DNA of 64,000 bases from Paraburkholderia sp. BL10I2N1 (GTDB lineage Bacteria; Pseudomonadota; Gammaproteobacteria; Burkholderiales; Burkholderiaceae), in assembly GCF_004361815.1 (NCBI RefSeq), contig NZ_SNWA01000002.1:2542001-2606000 (forward strand), written 5' to 3'. The notes below the pieces were generated by a model that saw only the letters and a list, made by a program, of their open reading frames with translations, searched no databases and had not been told where the DNA came from. Of the stretch, positions 43,684 through 51,541 are shown in pieces (position 1 is the stretch's first letter; each line of letters starts with the position of its first letter). The position numbers and the translations under genes were made by a program.

Positions 43684-45152
43684 GCCAGATTCCCCTGACA
43701 GAGGTACTTGATCGACAGGTAGTCGTCGAGGCCGTAGCGGGATCCTTCGCGGCCATAGCCGGAGTCTTTCACACCGCCGAACGGTGCGGCTTCGCTCGCT
43801 ACCGCGCCCTCGTTGATGCCGACGATGCCGGCTTCCAGCGCTCGCGACACCCGATCGATCCGCCTCGCGTTTTCGCTGTAGAAGTACGACGCCAGCCCGA
43901 ACGAGGTGTTGTTGGCCGCGGCGACGGCTTCGGCTTCGCTTTCGAAGCGGAAGAGCGGCACGACCGGCCCGAAGGTCTCCTCGGCGTTCAATAGCATGTT
44001 GGGCTTCGCATCGGCGAGCACGGTCGGCGCATAGTAGTTCGGGCCCAGTTCCGTGAGGCGCTTGCCACCCGTCACGATACGGGCGCCGTGCGAGAGGGCG
44101 TCATCCACATGGCGGGCGATCTTGTCGATCGCGCGCGTGTTGATCATCGGACCGATCTGCGCGTGCGGGTCGGTCGCGGGCGCCACTTTCAGCGCGGCGA
44201 CGCGTTCGCCCAGGAGCGCGGCAAAGCGTTTGTAGACACCGGCCTGAACATACACCCGATTGGGACAGACGCAGGTCTGCCCACCGTTGCGGAATTTGGA
44301 GGCGAGCAGGCCCGTCACGGCAGCATCGAGGTCGGCGTCGTCGAACACGATGAAGGGCGCGTTGCCGCCGAGTTCCAGCGACAGCTTCTTGAGCGTATCC
44401 GCCGATTCGCGCGCGAGGTACTTGCCGACCGCGGTCGAACCGGTGAAGGTGATCTTGCGCACGCGCGCATCGTGCAGCCAGTCGGCGACGGTCGCGACCG
44501 CATGTTCGCGTGACGCCGTAATCAGGTTCAGCACGCCCGCGGGCACACCCGCTTCGTGCGCGAGCATGACGAGCGCGGACGCTGTCAGCGGCGTGTCTTC
44601 GGCAGGCTTGGCGACGACCGTGCAACCCGTCGCGAGAGCCGGCGCGATCTTGCGGGCGATCATGGCGAGCGGGAAATTCCATGGCGTGATCGCAGCGACG
44701 ATACCGACCGGCTCCTTGACGGCCATCATGCGTTTGCCGCGCTGTTGCTGCGGAATGATGTCGCCATAGATGCGCGTGGCTTCTTCCGCGAACCACGCGA
44801 CGTAGGACGCACCGTACGCGACTTCGCCACGCCCTTCGGCAAGCGGCTTGCCCTGTTCGAGCGAGATCAGCGCGCCCAGCGTGTCCTGATTCGCGAGCAT
44901 CAGATCGTGCCAGCGGCGCAGGATGGCCGCGCGCTCTTTCGGCAGCGTGTCGCGCCATCCGGGAAAGGCGCGGGCGGCGGCGTCGGTGGCGGCGCGGGCG
45001 TCGGCCTCGCTGCTATCCGCGACCTGGGCGATGGTTTTGCCGGTCGCCGGGTCGGTGACCGCAAAGCGCTCGCCATTGCTGGCGGGTGTCCATCGGCCGT
45101 CGAGGAAGTTGTCGGAACGGATGAGTTCGTCCAGTTCGAATCTGCGTGTCAT
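43680..45152 (-). CDS. NAD(P)-dependent succinate-semialdehyde dehydrogenase family protein
   Basis: Aldehyde dehydrogenase of 490 residues. The oxyanion asparagine is in TPWNFPLAMIARK, the general-base glutamate in LSLELGGNAPFIVFDD, and the nucleophile cysteine in NGGQTCVCPNR, where the C-V-C pair is typical of GabD-type enzymes. It would oxidise a semialdehyde such as succinate or aspartate semialdehyde. It starts after AAAGGAG, 60 bases behind the tartrate dehydrogenase stop, across a short degenerate repeat, and it is coupled to the deacylase gene by ATGA. Confidence 0.93.
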   Translation of the reverse strand: MTRRFELDELIRSDNFLDGRWTPASNGERFAVTDPATGKTIAQVADSSEADARAATDAAARAFPGWRDTLPKERAAILRRWHDLMLANQDTLGALISLEQGKPLAEGRGEVAYGASYVAWFAEEATRIYGDIIPQQQRGKRMMAVKEPVGIVAAITPWNFPLAMIARKIAPALATGCTVVAKPAEDTPLTASALVMLAHEAGVPAGVLNLITASREHAVATVADWLHDARVRKITFTGSTAVGKYLARESADTLKKLSLELGGNAPFIVFDDADLDAAVTGLLASKFRNGGQTCVCPNRVYVQAGVYKRFAALLGERVAALKVAPATDPHAQIGPMINTRAIDKIARHVDDALSHGARIVTGGKRLTELGPNYYAPTVLADAKPNMLLNAEETFGPVVPLFRFESEAEAVAAANNTSFGLASYFYSENARRIDRVSRALEAGIVGINEGAVASEAAPFGGVKDSGYGREGSRYGLDDYLSIKYLCQGNLA

Positions 45153-45163
45153 TGCATCGCTCC

Positions 45164-45217
45164 TTTGTTGCGGGCGTGGCGGGTATTGCTGGCGTGACTG
45201 GTATTGCCGGTGTTACA
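45164..45217. repeat. Degenerate 18-base tandem repeat between two operon genes
   Basis: GGTATTGCTGGCGTGACT (45182-45199) is followed directly by GGTATTGCCGGTGTTACA (45200-45217), with a third weaker copy at 45164-45181. The array overlaps the tartrate dehydrogenase stop codon and covers most of the 60-base spacer before the semialdehyde dehydrogenase start. It looks like a small slippage product with possible effect on spacing. Confidence 0.55.
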
Positions 45218-46295
45218 GGAGGCGTTGTGCAATCGCCTCGCCGACCTGGGTCGTGCTGGCGTGGCCGCCCAGATCGCCGGTACGTGGCCCCTCTTTCAGC
45301 GTCGCTTCGATGGCGGCGAGAATCGCATCGTGCGCGTCGCGCTCCCTGCCTTCGTGGTGGCCGAGGAAGTCCAGCATCATCGCGGCCGACCAGATCATCG
45401 CAATCGGATTGGCGATGTTCTTGCCCGCGATGTCGGGCGCCGAGCCGTGCACGGGTTCGAAGAGCGACGGAAACCGGCGGTCGGGATTCAGGTTGGCCGA
45501 CGGCGCAAGACCGATCGTGCCCGTACACGCAGGCCCGAGGTCGGACAGGATGTCGCCGAACAGATTGGTGGCGACGACGACATCGAAGCGGTCGGGGTTC
45601 AGCACGAAGCGCGCGCAGAGAATGTCGATGTGCTGCTTGTCCCAGCTGACGTGGGGATACTGCGCCGCGACTTCTTCCGCACGCTTGTCCCACCACGGCA
45701 TGCTGATTGCGATGCCGTTGCTCTTCGTCGCGACCGTGATTTTCTTGCGGTCCCGGCGTTGGGCGAGATCGAACGCGAACTTCAGCACGCGCTCGCTGCC
45801 ATGGCGCGTAAAGATGGATTCCTGTACGACGAATTCCCGCTCGGTGCCCTCGAACATCACGCCGCCGACCGACGAATACTCGCCTTCGGTGTTCTCACGC
45901 ACGATCCAGAAGTCGATGTCGCCAGCGCGGCGCCCGGCGAGCGGAGAGGGGACGCCTTCAAAGAGACGCGCCGGACGCAGATTGATGTACTGGTCGAACT
46001 CGCGCCGGAATTTGAGGAGCGAGCCCCACAGCGAGATGTGATCCGGCACCTTCGCAGGCCAGCCCGCGGCGCCGAACAGAATGGCGTCGCAGTCTGACAG
46101 TTGCGCCTTCCAGTCGTCCGGCATCATCTGGCCATGCTTTTCGTAGTAGTCGCAGCTGGCCCACTCGATGTGCCGGTAATCGAGCTCGATGCCGAAGCGT
46201 TTGCACGCAGCGTCGAGCACGCGCAAACCCTCTGGCATGACTTCTACGCCGATGCCATCGCCTGGTATCACTGCGATCCTGTATTTGCTGGTCAT
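45213..46295 (-). CDS. Tartrate dehydrogenase / D-malate-type decarboxylating dehydrogenase
   Basis: Isocitrate/isopropylmalate dehydrogenase superfamily enzyme of 360 residues. KYRIAVIPGDGIGVEVMPEG opens the protein. WIVRENTEGEYSSVGG and TNLFGDILSDLG are the substrate and metal/NAD segments. FEPVHGSAPDIAGKNIANP is the adenine-binding end. The HIEWASCDYYEKHGQMMPDDW stretch is characteristic of tartrate dehydrogenases. It oxidises tartrate, D-malate or a related 2-hydroxy acid with NAD. ATG 46295 follows GGGAGAGAGG; the frame is open to 46607 without another good start. First gene of a four-gene operon, divergent from LysR. Confidence 0.92.
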   Translation of the reverse strand: MTSKYRIAVIPGDGIGVEVMPEGLRVLDAACKRFGIELDYRHIEWASCDYYEKHGQMMPDDWKAQLSDCDAILFGAAGWPAKVPDHISLWGSLLKFRREFDQYINLRPARLFEGVPSPLAGRRAGDIDFWIVRENTEGEYSSVGGVMFEGTEREFVVQESIFTRHGSERVLKFAFDLAQRRDRKKITVATKSNGIAISMPWWDKRAEEVAAQYPHVSWDKQHIDILCARFVLNPDRFDVVVATNLFGDILSDLGPACTGTIGLAPSANLNPDRRFPSLFEPVHGSAPDIAGKNIANPIAMIWSAAMMLDFLGHHEGRERDAHDAILAAIEATLKEGPRTGDLGGHASTTQVGEAIAQRLL

Positions 46296-46385
46296 GTCGT
46301 CCTCTCTCCCTGAATACATGCGAATAACACTGCCCATTTTATTCCCATGGAAACGGCTTAAAATGAGTCTTTTGGTTAATCCACC

Positions 46386-46402
46386 ATGCACGATTCGTGC
46401 AT
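46386..46402. promoter_or_regulatory. Perfect 17-base palindrome at the LysR promoter
   Basis: ATGCACGA-T-TCGTGCAT is an exact inverted repeat with 8-base arms around one base. It ends 14 bases before the LysR start and lies in the 121-base divergent gap with tartrate dehydrogenase. The place suits autoregulation by that LysR protein, although LysR sites usually have wider spacing. Confidence 0.5.
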
Positions 46403-46416
46403 AAAGATATCCGCCG

Positions 46417-47355
46417 ATGAACGCGCCTCGAACGCCAGAACTCGATGACCTGCGCGTGTTCTGCATGGTCGCACGCAAATCCAGCTTTAGCGCGGCGGCG
46501 GAAGCGCTCGCGGTATCGCCGGCGTATGTGAGCAAGCGCGTGGGCGTACTGGAAGCGAGCCTCGGCACGCGGCTCCTGCATCGCTCGACGCGACGCGTGG
46601 CGATCACCGAGGCCGGCGAGCGGGTCTACGCATGGGCCGAAAAAATTCTCGACAACGTCGACCAGCTCGTCGAGGACGTCTCGACGACGCGCCGCATTCC
46701 GCGCGGCACGCTGCGTGTGTCCAGCAGCTTCGGCTTTGGCCGGCATTTCGTTGCGCCCGCGCTCGCGCAGTTCTCCGACCGCTATCCGCAGATCAGTGTG
46801 CGGCTGGATCTGTTCGACCGGCTGGTGGACGTGGCTGGCGAAGGTTTCGATCTGGACATCCGCATCGGCGACGAGATTGCCTCGCATCTGATCGCACGGC
46901 GGCTCGCTTTCAACCATCGCGTGCTGTGCGCGTCGCCGGAGTATCTGGCGCGTCACGGCGCGCCGAAGCAGGTCACCGATCTGCCGTCGCATTCGTGTCT
47001 CGCGATCAAGGAGCGCGACCATCCGTTCGGGCTGTGGCGGCTCGATGTGCGGGGCGAACCGGTTTCCGTGAAGGTGACCGGGCCTTTGTCCACGAATCAT
47101 GGTGAAGTGGCCGTGCAATGGGCGCTCGCCGGACGCGGCATCGTCCTGCGTTCGATGTGGGATGTCAGGCCGTTGCTCGAAAGCGGGCAGTTGCAGCAGG
47201 TCCTGCCCGATGTCACGCAGCCCGCCAACATCTGGGCGGTGTATCCGGCGCGCCTCGCCCAGTCGGCGAAAGTGCGTGTGTGCGTTGACTTCCTGTGCGA
47301 GGCGTTCGTGCAGACGGGTCTCGCCGTGGGCGCCGAGGCGGATGCGTCGCGTTAG
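46417..47355 (+). CDS. LysR-family transcriptional regulator
   Basis: Regulator of 312 residues with an N-terminal winged helix (LDDLRVFCMVARKSSFSAAA, LAVSPAYVSKRVGVLEASLG) and a LysR effector domain (GTLRVSSSFGFGRHFVAPAL). It is divergent from tartrate dehydrogenase, semialdehyde dehydrogenase, deacylase and cupin genes, which it probably controls. The ribosome-binding site is weak. Its stop overlaps the convergent Lrp gene stop by four bases. A DmlR-like role (D-malate or tartrate response) would fit, but is inference. Confidence 0.92.
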   Translation: MNAPRTPELDDLRVFCMVARKSSFSAAAEALAVSPAYVSKRVGVLEASLGTRLLHRSTRRVAITEAGERVYAWAEKILDNVDQLVEDVSTTRRIPRGTLRVSSSFGFGRHFVAPALAQFSDRYPQISVRLDLFDRLVDVAGEGFDLDIRIGDEIASHLIARRLAFNHRVLCASPEYLARHGAPKQVTDLPSHSCLAIKERDHPFGLWRLDVRGEPVSVKVTGPLSTNHGEVAVQWALAGRGIVLRSMWDVRPLLESGQLQQVLPDVTQPANIWAVYPARLAQSAKVRVCVDFLCEAFVQTGLAVGAEADASR

Positions 47356-47849
47356 CCCTGGTGCGGCGAAAAGAGGATTTCCAGCGGATAGTGATTCTTC
47401 ACGAACGGCGATTTGATGATCACGTAGCTGAAGTACTTTTCGATGCCGATATCGCGCTCGAGCAAACCTTCGATCACGCTCTGATAGTGGCTCACACTGC
47501 GGGTGACGAACTTGAGCAGGTAGTCGTAGCCGCCGCTCGCGAGATGGCATTCAATGATCTCGTCGACGTCGCGAATGGCGGCGACGAACTTGATGAAATC
47601 TTCGCGACGATGGTCCGCGAGCGTGACTTCCGTGAAGACGATTTGCACGTCGCCGAGCTTCTCCAACTGGATCTGCGCGCCATATCCGACGATATAGCCC
47701 GCTTTCTCCAGACGCTTGACGCGGATGAGGCAGGGGCTGGGCGACAGCCCCACCGCGTCGGCAAGCTCGACGTTCGTTATGCGGCCTTTCTTTTGAAGTT
47801 GGGAAAGGATACGCAGATCAATCCGGTCAAGCTTGCAGTCGCTGCTCAT
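47352..47849 (-). CDS. Lrp/AsnC-family transcriptional regulator
   Basis: Feast-or-famine regulator of 165 residues. The helix-turn-helix is LDRIDLRILSQLQKKGRITN with VELADAVGLSPSPCLIRVKRL. The RAM (AsnC_trans_reg) effector domain follows: VTLADHRREDFIKFVAAI, ECHLASGGYDYLLKFVTRS. Members sense amino acids. It lies 54 bases after a class III aminotransferase gene on the same strand. I chose ATG 47849; a GTG at 47855 is also in frame. In ectoine-degradation loci a DoeX of this family sits with a deacylase, a semialdehyde dehydrogenase and an aminotransferase, an arrangement echoed here. Confidence 0.93.
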   Translation of the reverse strand: MSSDCKLDRIDLRILSQLQKKGRITNVELADAVGLSPSPCLIRVKRLEKAGYIVGYGAQIQLEKLGDVQIVFTEVTLADHRREDFIKFVAAIRDVDEIIECHLASGGYDYLLKFVTRSVSHYQSVIEGLLERDIGIEKYFSYVIIKSPFVKNHYPLEILFSPHQG

Positions 47850-47902
47850 TGTCACGTGGTCGCTCGGGCCGTCGGCCGCTTCGTGTCTAGGTGAACTCTA
47901 CT

Positions 47903-49300
47903 TTAGCATGCGATGACACCGGCTCTACGGTCCAGCGCGGCCCTTACATCGGGTGCTGCGAGGACGTCGTCGAGGGTCTTTTCGAGGCGTTCGAACAGCA
48001 GATCGAACTCGGCCGCCGTATAGGACAACGCAGGCGCAAAGCCGAGAATGTTGTCCCCGAATGCACGGAACACGAGCTTGTTGCGGTAGGCCGCGCTGGC
48101 GATCCGGTCGGACAGTTTCAGCGATGGATCGAAGCCCGTCTTGCTGTCCTTGTCGGACACCAGTTCGAGCGCGCCGAGCAGGCCGCGATGACGTGAGTCG
48201 CCGACGAGCGGATGCGCGAGCAGCGCATCGAGTCCGTGGGCGAAGCGCGGTGCGAGCGCGGCAGCGTTCGCGAGCAGGCCGCCTTCGTGATAAAGCCGCA
48301 TGACTTCGAGGCCGATCGCCGCGCTGACCGGATGAGCCGAGTACGTGTGGCCATGACCGACGATGGCGCCAGGATCGGCGTCGGCGATGCCTTCGTAGAT
48401 CTCGTGCGACATCAGCACGGCGCCCATCGGCGCGTATCCGGAGGTCAGCCCCTTGGCGACCGTCATCAGATCGGGTTCGACGTTTTCCGCGGCGCACGCG
48501 AAGAGCGGCCCCGTGCGGCCGAAGCCCGTGATGACCTCGTCGGCGACGAACAGGATGCCGAGTTTTCGGCACGCGTCGCGCATGGCTTTCAACCAGCCGA
48601 CCGGCGGCACGATCACGCCGCCCGAGCCCTGAATGGGCTCGCAAAAGAACGCCGCCACGTTATCGGCACCGAGCGCCGCGACCTTTGCTTCGAGCGCGGC
48701 GACCGAGGCGGCGATCAGCGCGCTGTCGTCCGCGAACTCGCTGCGGTATGCATACGGCGACGGGATGTGATGCTGGGTCGGCAGCGGCACGTCGAAATTG
48801 TGATGAAACGCGGGCAGCGCGGTCAGCCCCGAGCCGAGCGCCGACGAACCGTGATAGCCGCGCTGCAGCGCGATGAAATGCTTCTTCGACGGTCTGCCGG
48901 TGGCATTGAAATAGTGTGTGATGAAGCGCAACGCGGAATCGACGGCGTCCGAGCCGCCGAGCGTGAAGTACACGTGCTGCAACGAAGCGGGCGACAGCTC
49001 GACCAGCTTCGCTGCGAGTTCGATCGCCGGTGCCGAGCCGAAGTGAAAGTAGCCTGTCGCGTAGGGCAACCTGTTCATTTGTGCCGTCGCGGCTTCGACG
49101 ATGCTCTGCTGGCCGTAGCCGACATTCACGCACCAGAGCCCCGAGAAAGCATCGAGTACTTCGTTGCCGTCTGCGTCACGCAGGAACGAGCCGGAGGCGG
49201 ATTCGAGAACGGTGACGCCGCGCGCTTCGTGCGTGCGGTAGTTGATGACGGGATGAATCAGGTGCCGGCGATCGGCTTCGATGAGTGAGGAGTTCGGCAT
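47903..49300 (-). CDS. Class III aminotransferase (omega-transaminase type)
   Basis: PLP aminotransferase of 465 residues. The Schiff-base lysine is K283 in TVAKGLTSGYAPMGAVL. VADEVITGFGRTGPLFA is the cofactor aspartate motif. HYFNATGRPSKKHFIALQRGYHGSSALGSGL is the substrate-side loop. The size and motifs fit omega-transaminases that act on diamines, beta-alanine, GABA or diaminobutyrate with pyruvate or 2-oxoglutarate. Its product would be an aldehyde for the semialdehyde or aldehyde dehydrogenases nearby. An Lrp-type regulator follows on the same strand. Confidence 0.93.
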   Translation of the reverse strand: MPNSSLIEADRRHLIHPVINYRTHEARGVTVLESASGSFLRDADGNEVLDAFSGLWCVNVGYGQQSIVEAATAQMNRLPYATGYFHFGSAPAIELAAKLVELSPASLQHVYFTLGGSDAVDSALRFITHYFNATGRPSKKHFIALQRGYHGSSALGSGLTALPAFHHNFDVPLPTQHHIPSPYAYRSEFADDSALIAASVAALEAKVAALGADNVAAFFCEPIQGSGGVIVPPVGWLKAMRDACRKLGILFVADEVITGFGRTGPLFACAAENVEPDLMTVAKGLTSGYAPMGAVLMSHEIYEGIADADPGAIVGHGHTYSAHPVSAAIGLEVMRLYHEGGLLANAAALAPRFAHGLDALLAHPLVGDSRHRGLLGALELVSDKDSKTGFDPSLKLSDRIASAAYRNKLVFRAFGDNILGFAPALSYTAAEFDLLFERLEKTLDDVLAAPDVRAALDRRAGVIAC

Positions 49301-49433
49301 GGTGGCTTCTCGTGCGGGTGGGCTGTCGACGGGTTCATACTACCGACCCATCGCCTTCACACGTTGCGCTAAAAAAACCGCTGAAAAGCGCATGCCACGC
49401 GTTTTGCTGCACTCGCGCAGCATTTTCTGCCGC

Positions 49434-49466
49434 GTGCTTCAGGTGCTTCTCAGGGACCTGAAGCAC
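49434..49466 (-). terminator. Long hairpin between ghrA and aminotransferase genes
   Basis: Perfect 11-bp stem GTGCTTCAGGT / ACCTGAAGCAC with an 11-base loop in the 180-base spacer. It begins 15 bases past the GhrA stop. No T-run follows on the minus strand, so it may be a termination, processing or stability element dividing the two transcripts. Confidence 0.55.
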
Positions 49467-49480
49467 CTTGCCACCGCATT

Positions 49481-50407
49481 TCAGTAGCCCTGACTCCGGT
49501 CGATCTGGCCCAGCATCGGCAGTCCGGCGCGGTGCCGGCGCAGATTGTCGAGCACGACTTCGACCGCCGTTTCGGGGCGCGTGGCACTCGCGATGTGGGG
49601 CGTGATGCGCACGCGCGGGTGCGTCCACAGCGGATGGTCGGCGGGCAGTGGTTCGGGATCGGTCACGTCGAGAATCGCGTTCTGCAATTGCCCACTATGC
49701 AGCGCCCCGAGCAGGGCGGCATGATCCAGATGCGGACCGCGTCCGGTCTGGATCAGCGACGCGCCGCGCGGCAGCGTGGCGAACAGCTGCGCATTCAGGA
49801 TGCCACGCGTGGCGGGCGTGAGCGGCAGCAGGCAGATCAGGATGTCGGTGCGGGCGAGAAACGCGTCGAGGGTCTCCATGCCTGCATGGCATTCGACGCC
49901 TTCGATGTCGCGCGGCGAGCGGCTCCAGCCCGCGCATGCGAAGTTGAACAGACGCAGCCGTTCGAGCACGGCCGTACCGAGCACGCCGAGCCCGAGCACG
50001 CCGACACGCCGCGAGGATGCGGCGCGCACGGGCAGCTCTTTCCACGTTTTGTCCTGCTGCTGAAGACGGTAATCGAACAGGTCGCGGTGCACGGTCAGGA
50101 CGGCCTGTGTGACGTATTCGACCATGCCCTCGACGATCCCCGGTTCGATCATCCGCACCACCGGCACGTGCGACGGGACGCTCGACAGATCGAACTGATC
50201 GACACCTGCGCCGACTGAAAACACCACTTCGAGGTTGGGCAGCGTGCGCGCGGGGTCCTCGGGCGGCTGCCAGGCGGCGAGATAGCGGATTTCGGCAGGG
50301 TCGCCGACATTCGGCCAGAGACGGAAGGACAGTTCTGGCGCACGTTGCGCGAACAGTTTCGCCCACTGTTCGCCGCGCGCCGGATCGGCCTTGTAGAGGA
50401 ATGCCAT
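49481..50407 (-). CDS. ghrA: Glyoxylate/hydroxypyruvate reductase A-type 2-hydroxyacid dehydrogenase
   Basis: NAD(P)H-dependent D-2-hydroxyacid dehydrogenase of 308 residues. Its Rossmann motif is GVLGLGVLGTAVLERL and later sites are ICLLPLTPATRGILN, IQTGRGPHLDHAAL and ITPHIASAT with the catalytic histidine. The N-terminus MAFLYKADPARGEQW lacks the catalytic-domain length of SerA, as in GhrA. It would reduce glyoxylate, hydroxypyruvate or a larger 2-oxo acid. The gene starts four bases after the GNAT gene stop, so translation is coupled. Confidence 0.9.
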   Translation of the reverse strand: MAFLYKADPARGEQWAKLFAQRAPELSFRLWPNVGDPAEIRYLAAWQPPEDPARTLPNLEVVFSVGAGVDQFDLSSVPSHVPVVRMIEPGIVEGMVEYVTQAVLTVHRDLFDYRLQQQDKTWKELPVRAASSRRVGVLGLGVLGTAVLERLRLFNFACAGWSRSPRDIEGVECHAGMETLDAFLARTDILICLLPLTPATRGILNAQLFATLPRGASLIQTGRGPHLDHAALLGALHSGQLQNAILDVTDPEPLPADHPLWTHPRVRITPHIASATRPETAVEVVLDNLRRHRAGLPMLGQIDRSQGY

Positions 50408-50411
50408 GGGA

Positions 50412-51272
50412 TCAGCAGATAGCCTGGTTGATGATGCCGTACTGGCGGAAATCGGGATCGTCGGGATGGGTTTCGGACCCGTTGCGTACCATCTTGATGA
50501 CGGTGTCTACGCGCAGCAGCCCGAGTTCCTCGAGCCAGCCGGTCAGGCCACAATCGCCGGGCACATCGATCCTGACGAACATGCCCGCGTTCAATGCAAG
50601 CCAGTGACTGATCAGCGCCCTCGCACGCGACGCATCGGCGCAAGCCGGCGCCACCACAGGGCCAATGGCATGCCCGCGGCCGAAGCGGCGGAACACCGCG
50701 AAGCCGATGAGTTCGCCATCGCGGTCGAGCGCAATACCGTCGGCGGTTTCCATCAGCGCGGGCAGGATCGCGCTGCGGTCCAGCCCGCTTGCCCGCGACG
50801 CCAGTTCGATGAGACGCGGCATGTCGCTCGCGCCGAGCGGCCGGAGACGCTCACCCGGCGGCAGGGAGACGAGCGGCGGCTGGAAGGCCGCGCCTTGATG
50901 CTGGTCGAGTGTGCCGACGGCTCGAAAGCCCAGCTTTTCATAGAGCGGCTGCCCGGCGGGTGTTGCGTGCAGAAAGGTGATGCGCGGGCCGAGTTCTTCG
51001 AGCAGGCTTTCCATCAGCTTTTTGCCGACGCCCTGCCCCTGGTGCGCCGGGGACACGATGACCATCCCGAGCGACGCTGTCTCGTCACCGTACTTCCAGC
51101 ACAGCGCAGTGCCGATCACGCTGCCCGCCTGTTCAGCGACGAACCCGGTGCCGGCCTCTGCGACGAAGCGCCAGTCATCCACGCGATGCGGCCATTTGAG
51201 CTCGACCGTGAGCGCGTGCGCGGCCGCAAGGTCGTCGCTGGTGAAGCGTCTGTAGGTTATTGGAGCGGACAC
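50412..51272 (-). CDS. GNAT-family N-acetyltransferase with second domain
   Basis: A 286-residue protein from a GTG start preceded by GAGGGG. The first half is a GNAT domain: TYRRFTSDDLAAAHALT, GMVIVSPAHQGQGVGKKLM (the acetyl-CoA pyrophosphate loop) and LYEKLGFRAVG. The second half resembles the C-terminal acetyltransferase-like domain of YitH-type proteins (LRPLGASDMPRLIELAS, DGELIGFAVFRRFGRGHAIG). It may acetylate an amino compound in the pathway or detoxify an intermediate. It heads the minus-strand pair with ghrA and is divergent from the aldehyde dehydrogenase gene across 269 bases. Confidence 0.9.
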   Translation of the reverse strand: MSAPITYRRFTSDDLAAAHALTVELKWPHRVDDWRFVAEAGTGFVAEQAGSVIGTALCWKYGDETASLGMVIVSPAHQGQGVGKKLMESLLEELGPRITFLHATPAGQPLYEKLGFRAVGTLDQHQGAAFQPPLVSLPPGERLRPLGASDMPRLIELASRASGLDRSAILPALMETADGIALDRDGELIGFAVFRRFGRGHAIGPVVAPACADASRARALISHWLALNAGMFVRIDVPGDCGLTGWLEELGLLRVDTVIKMVRNGSETHPDDPDFRQYGIINQAIC

Positions 51273-51541
51273 GCCTGACCCCTCGATGGCTGGAACGGCT
51301 CCACTCTGTCACCCGGCGCGCGGCGTGACTAGGACGATCTTTCTATCGCCTGTCACCTGCGGCCGGAAACGCGAAATCGATGCAAAACGTGTTGTTCGGG
51401 CCACCCATGACGCGTGCGATGTGCTGAACGCGGATTTTTGTCGGCGAAATATGCTGGGTGAACAGTCCTACGATCCTGTCATGCCGATCACGTTGCTTCC
51501 GTACACGTTCCCGATCGGCCTGCCAGCGAGGACCTTCTCTT

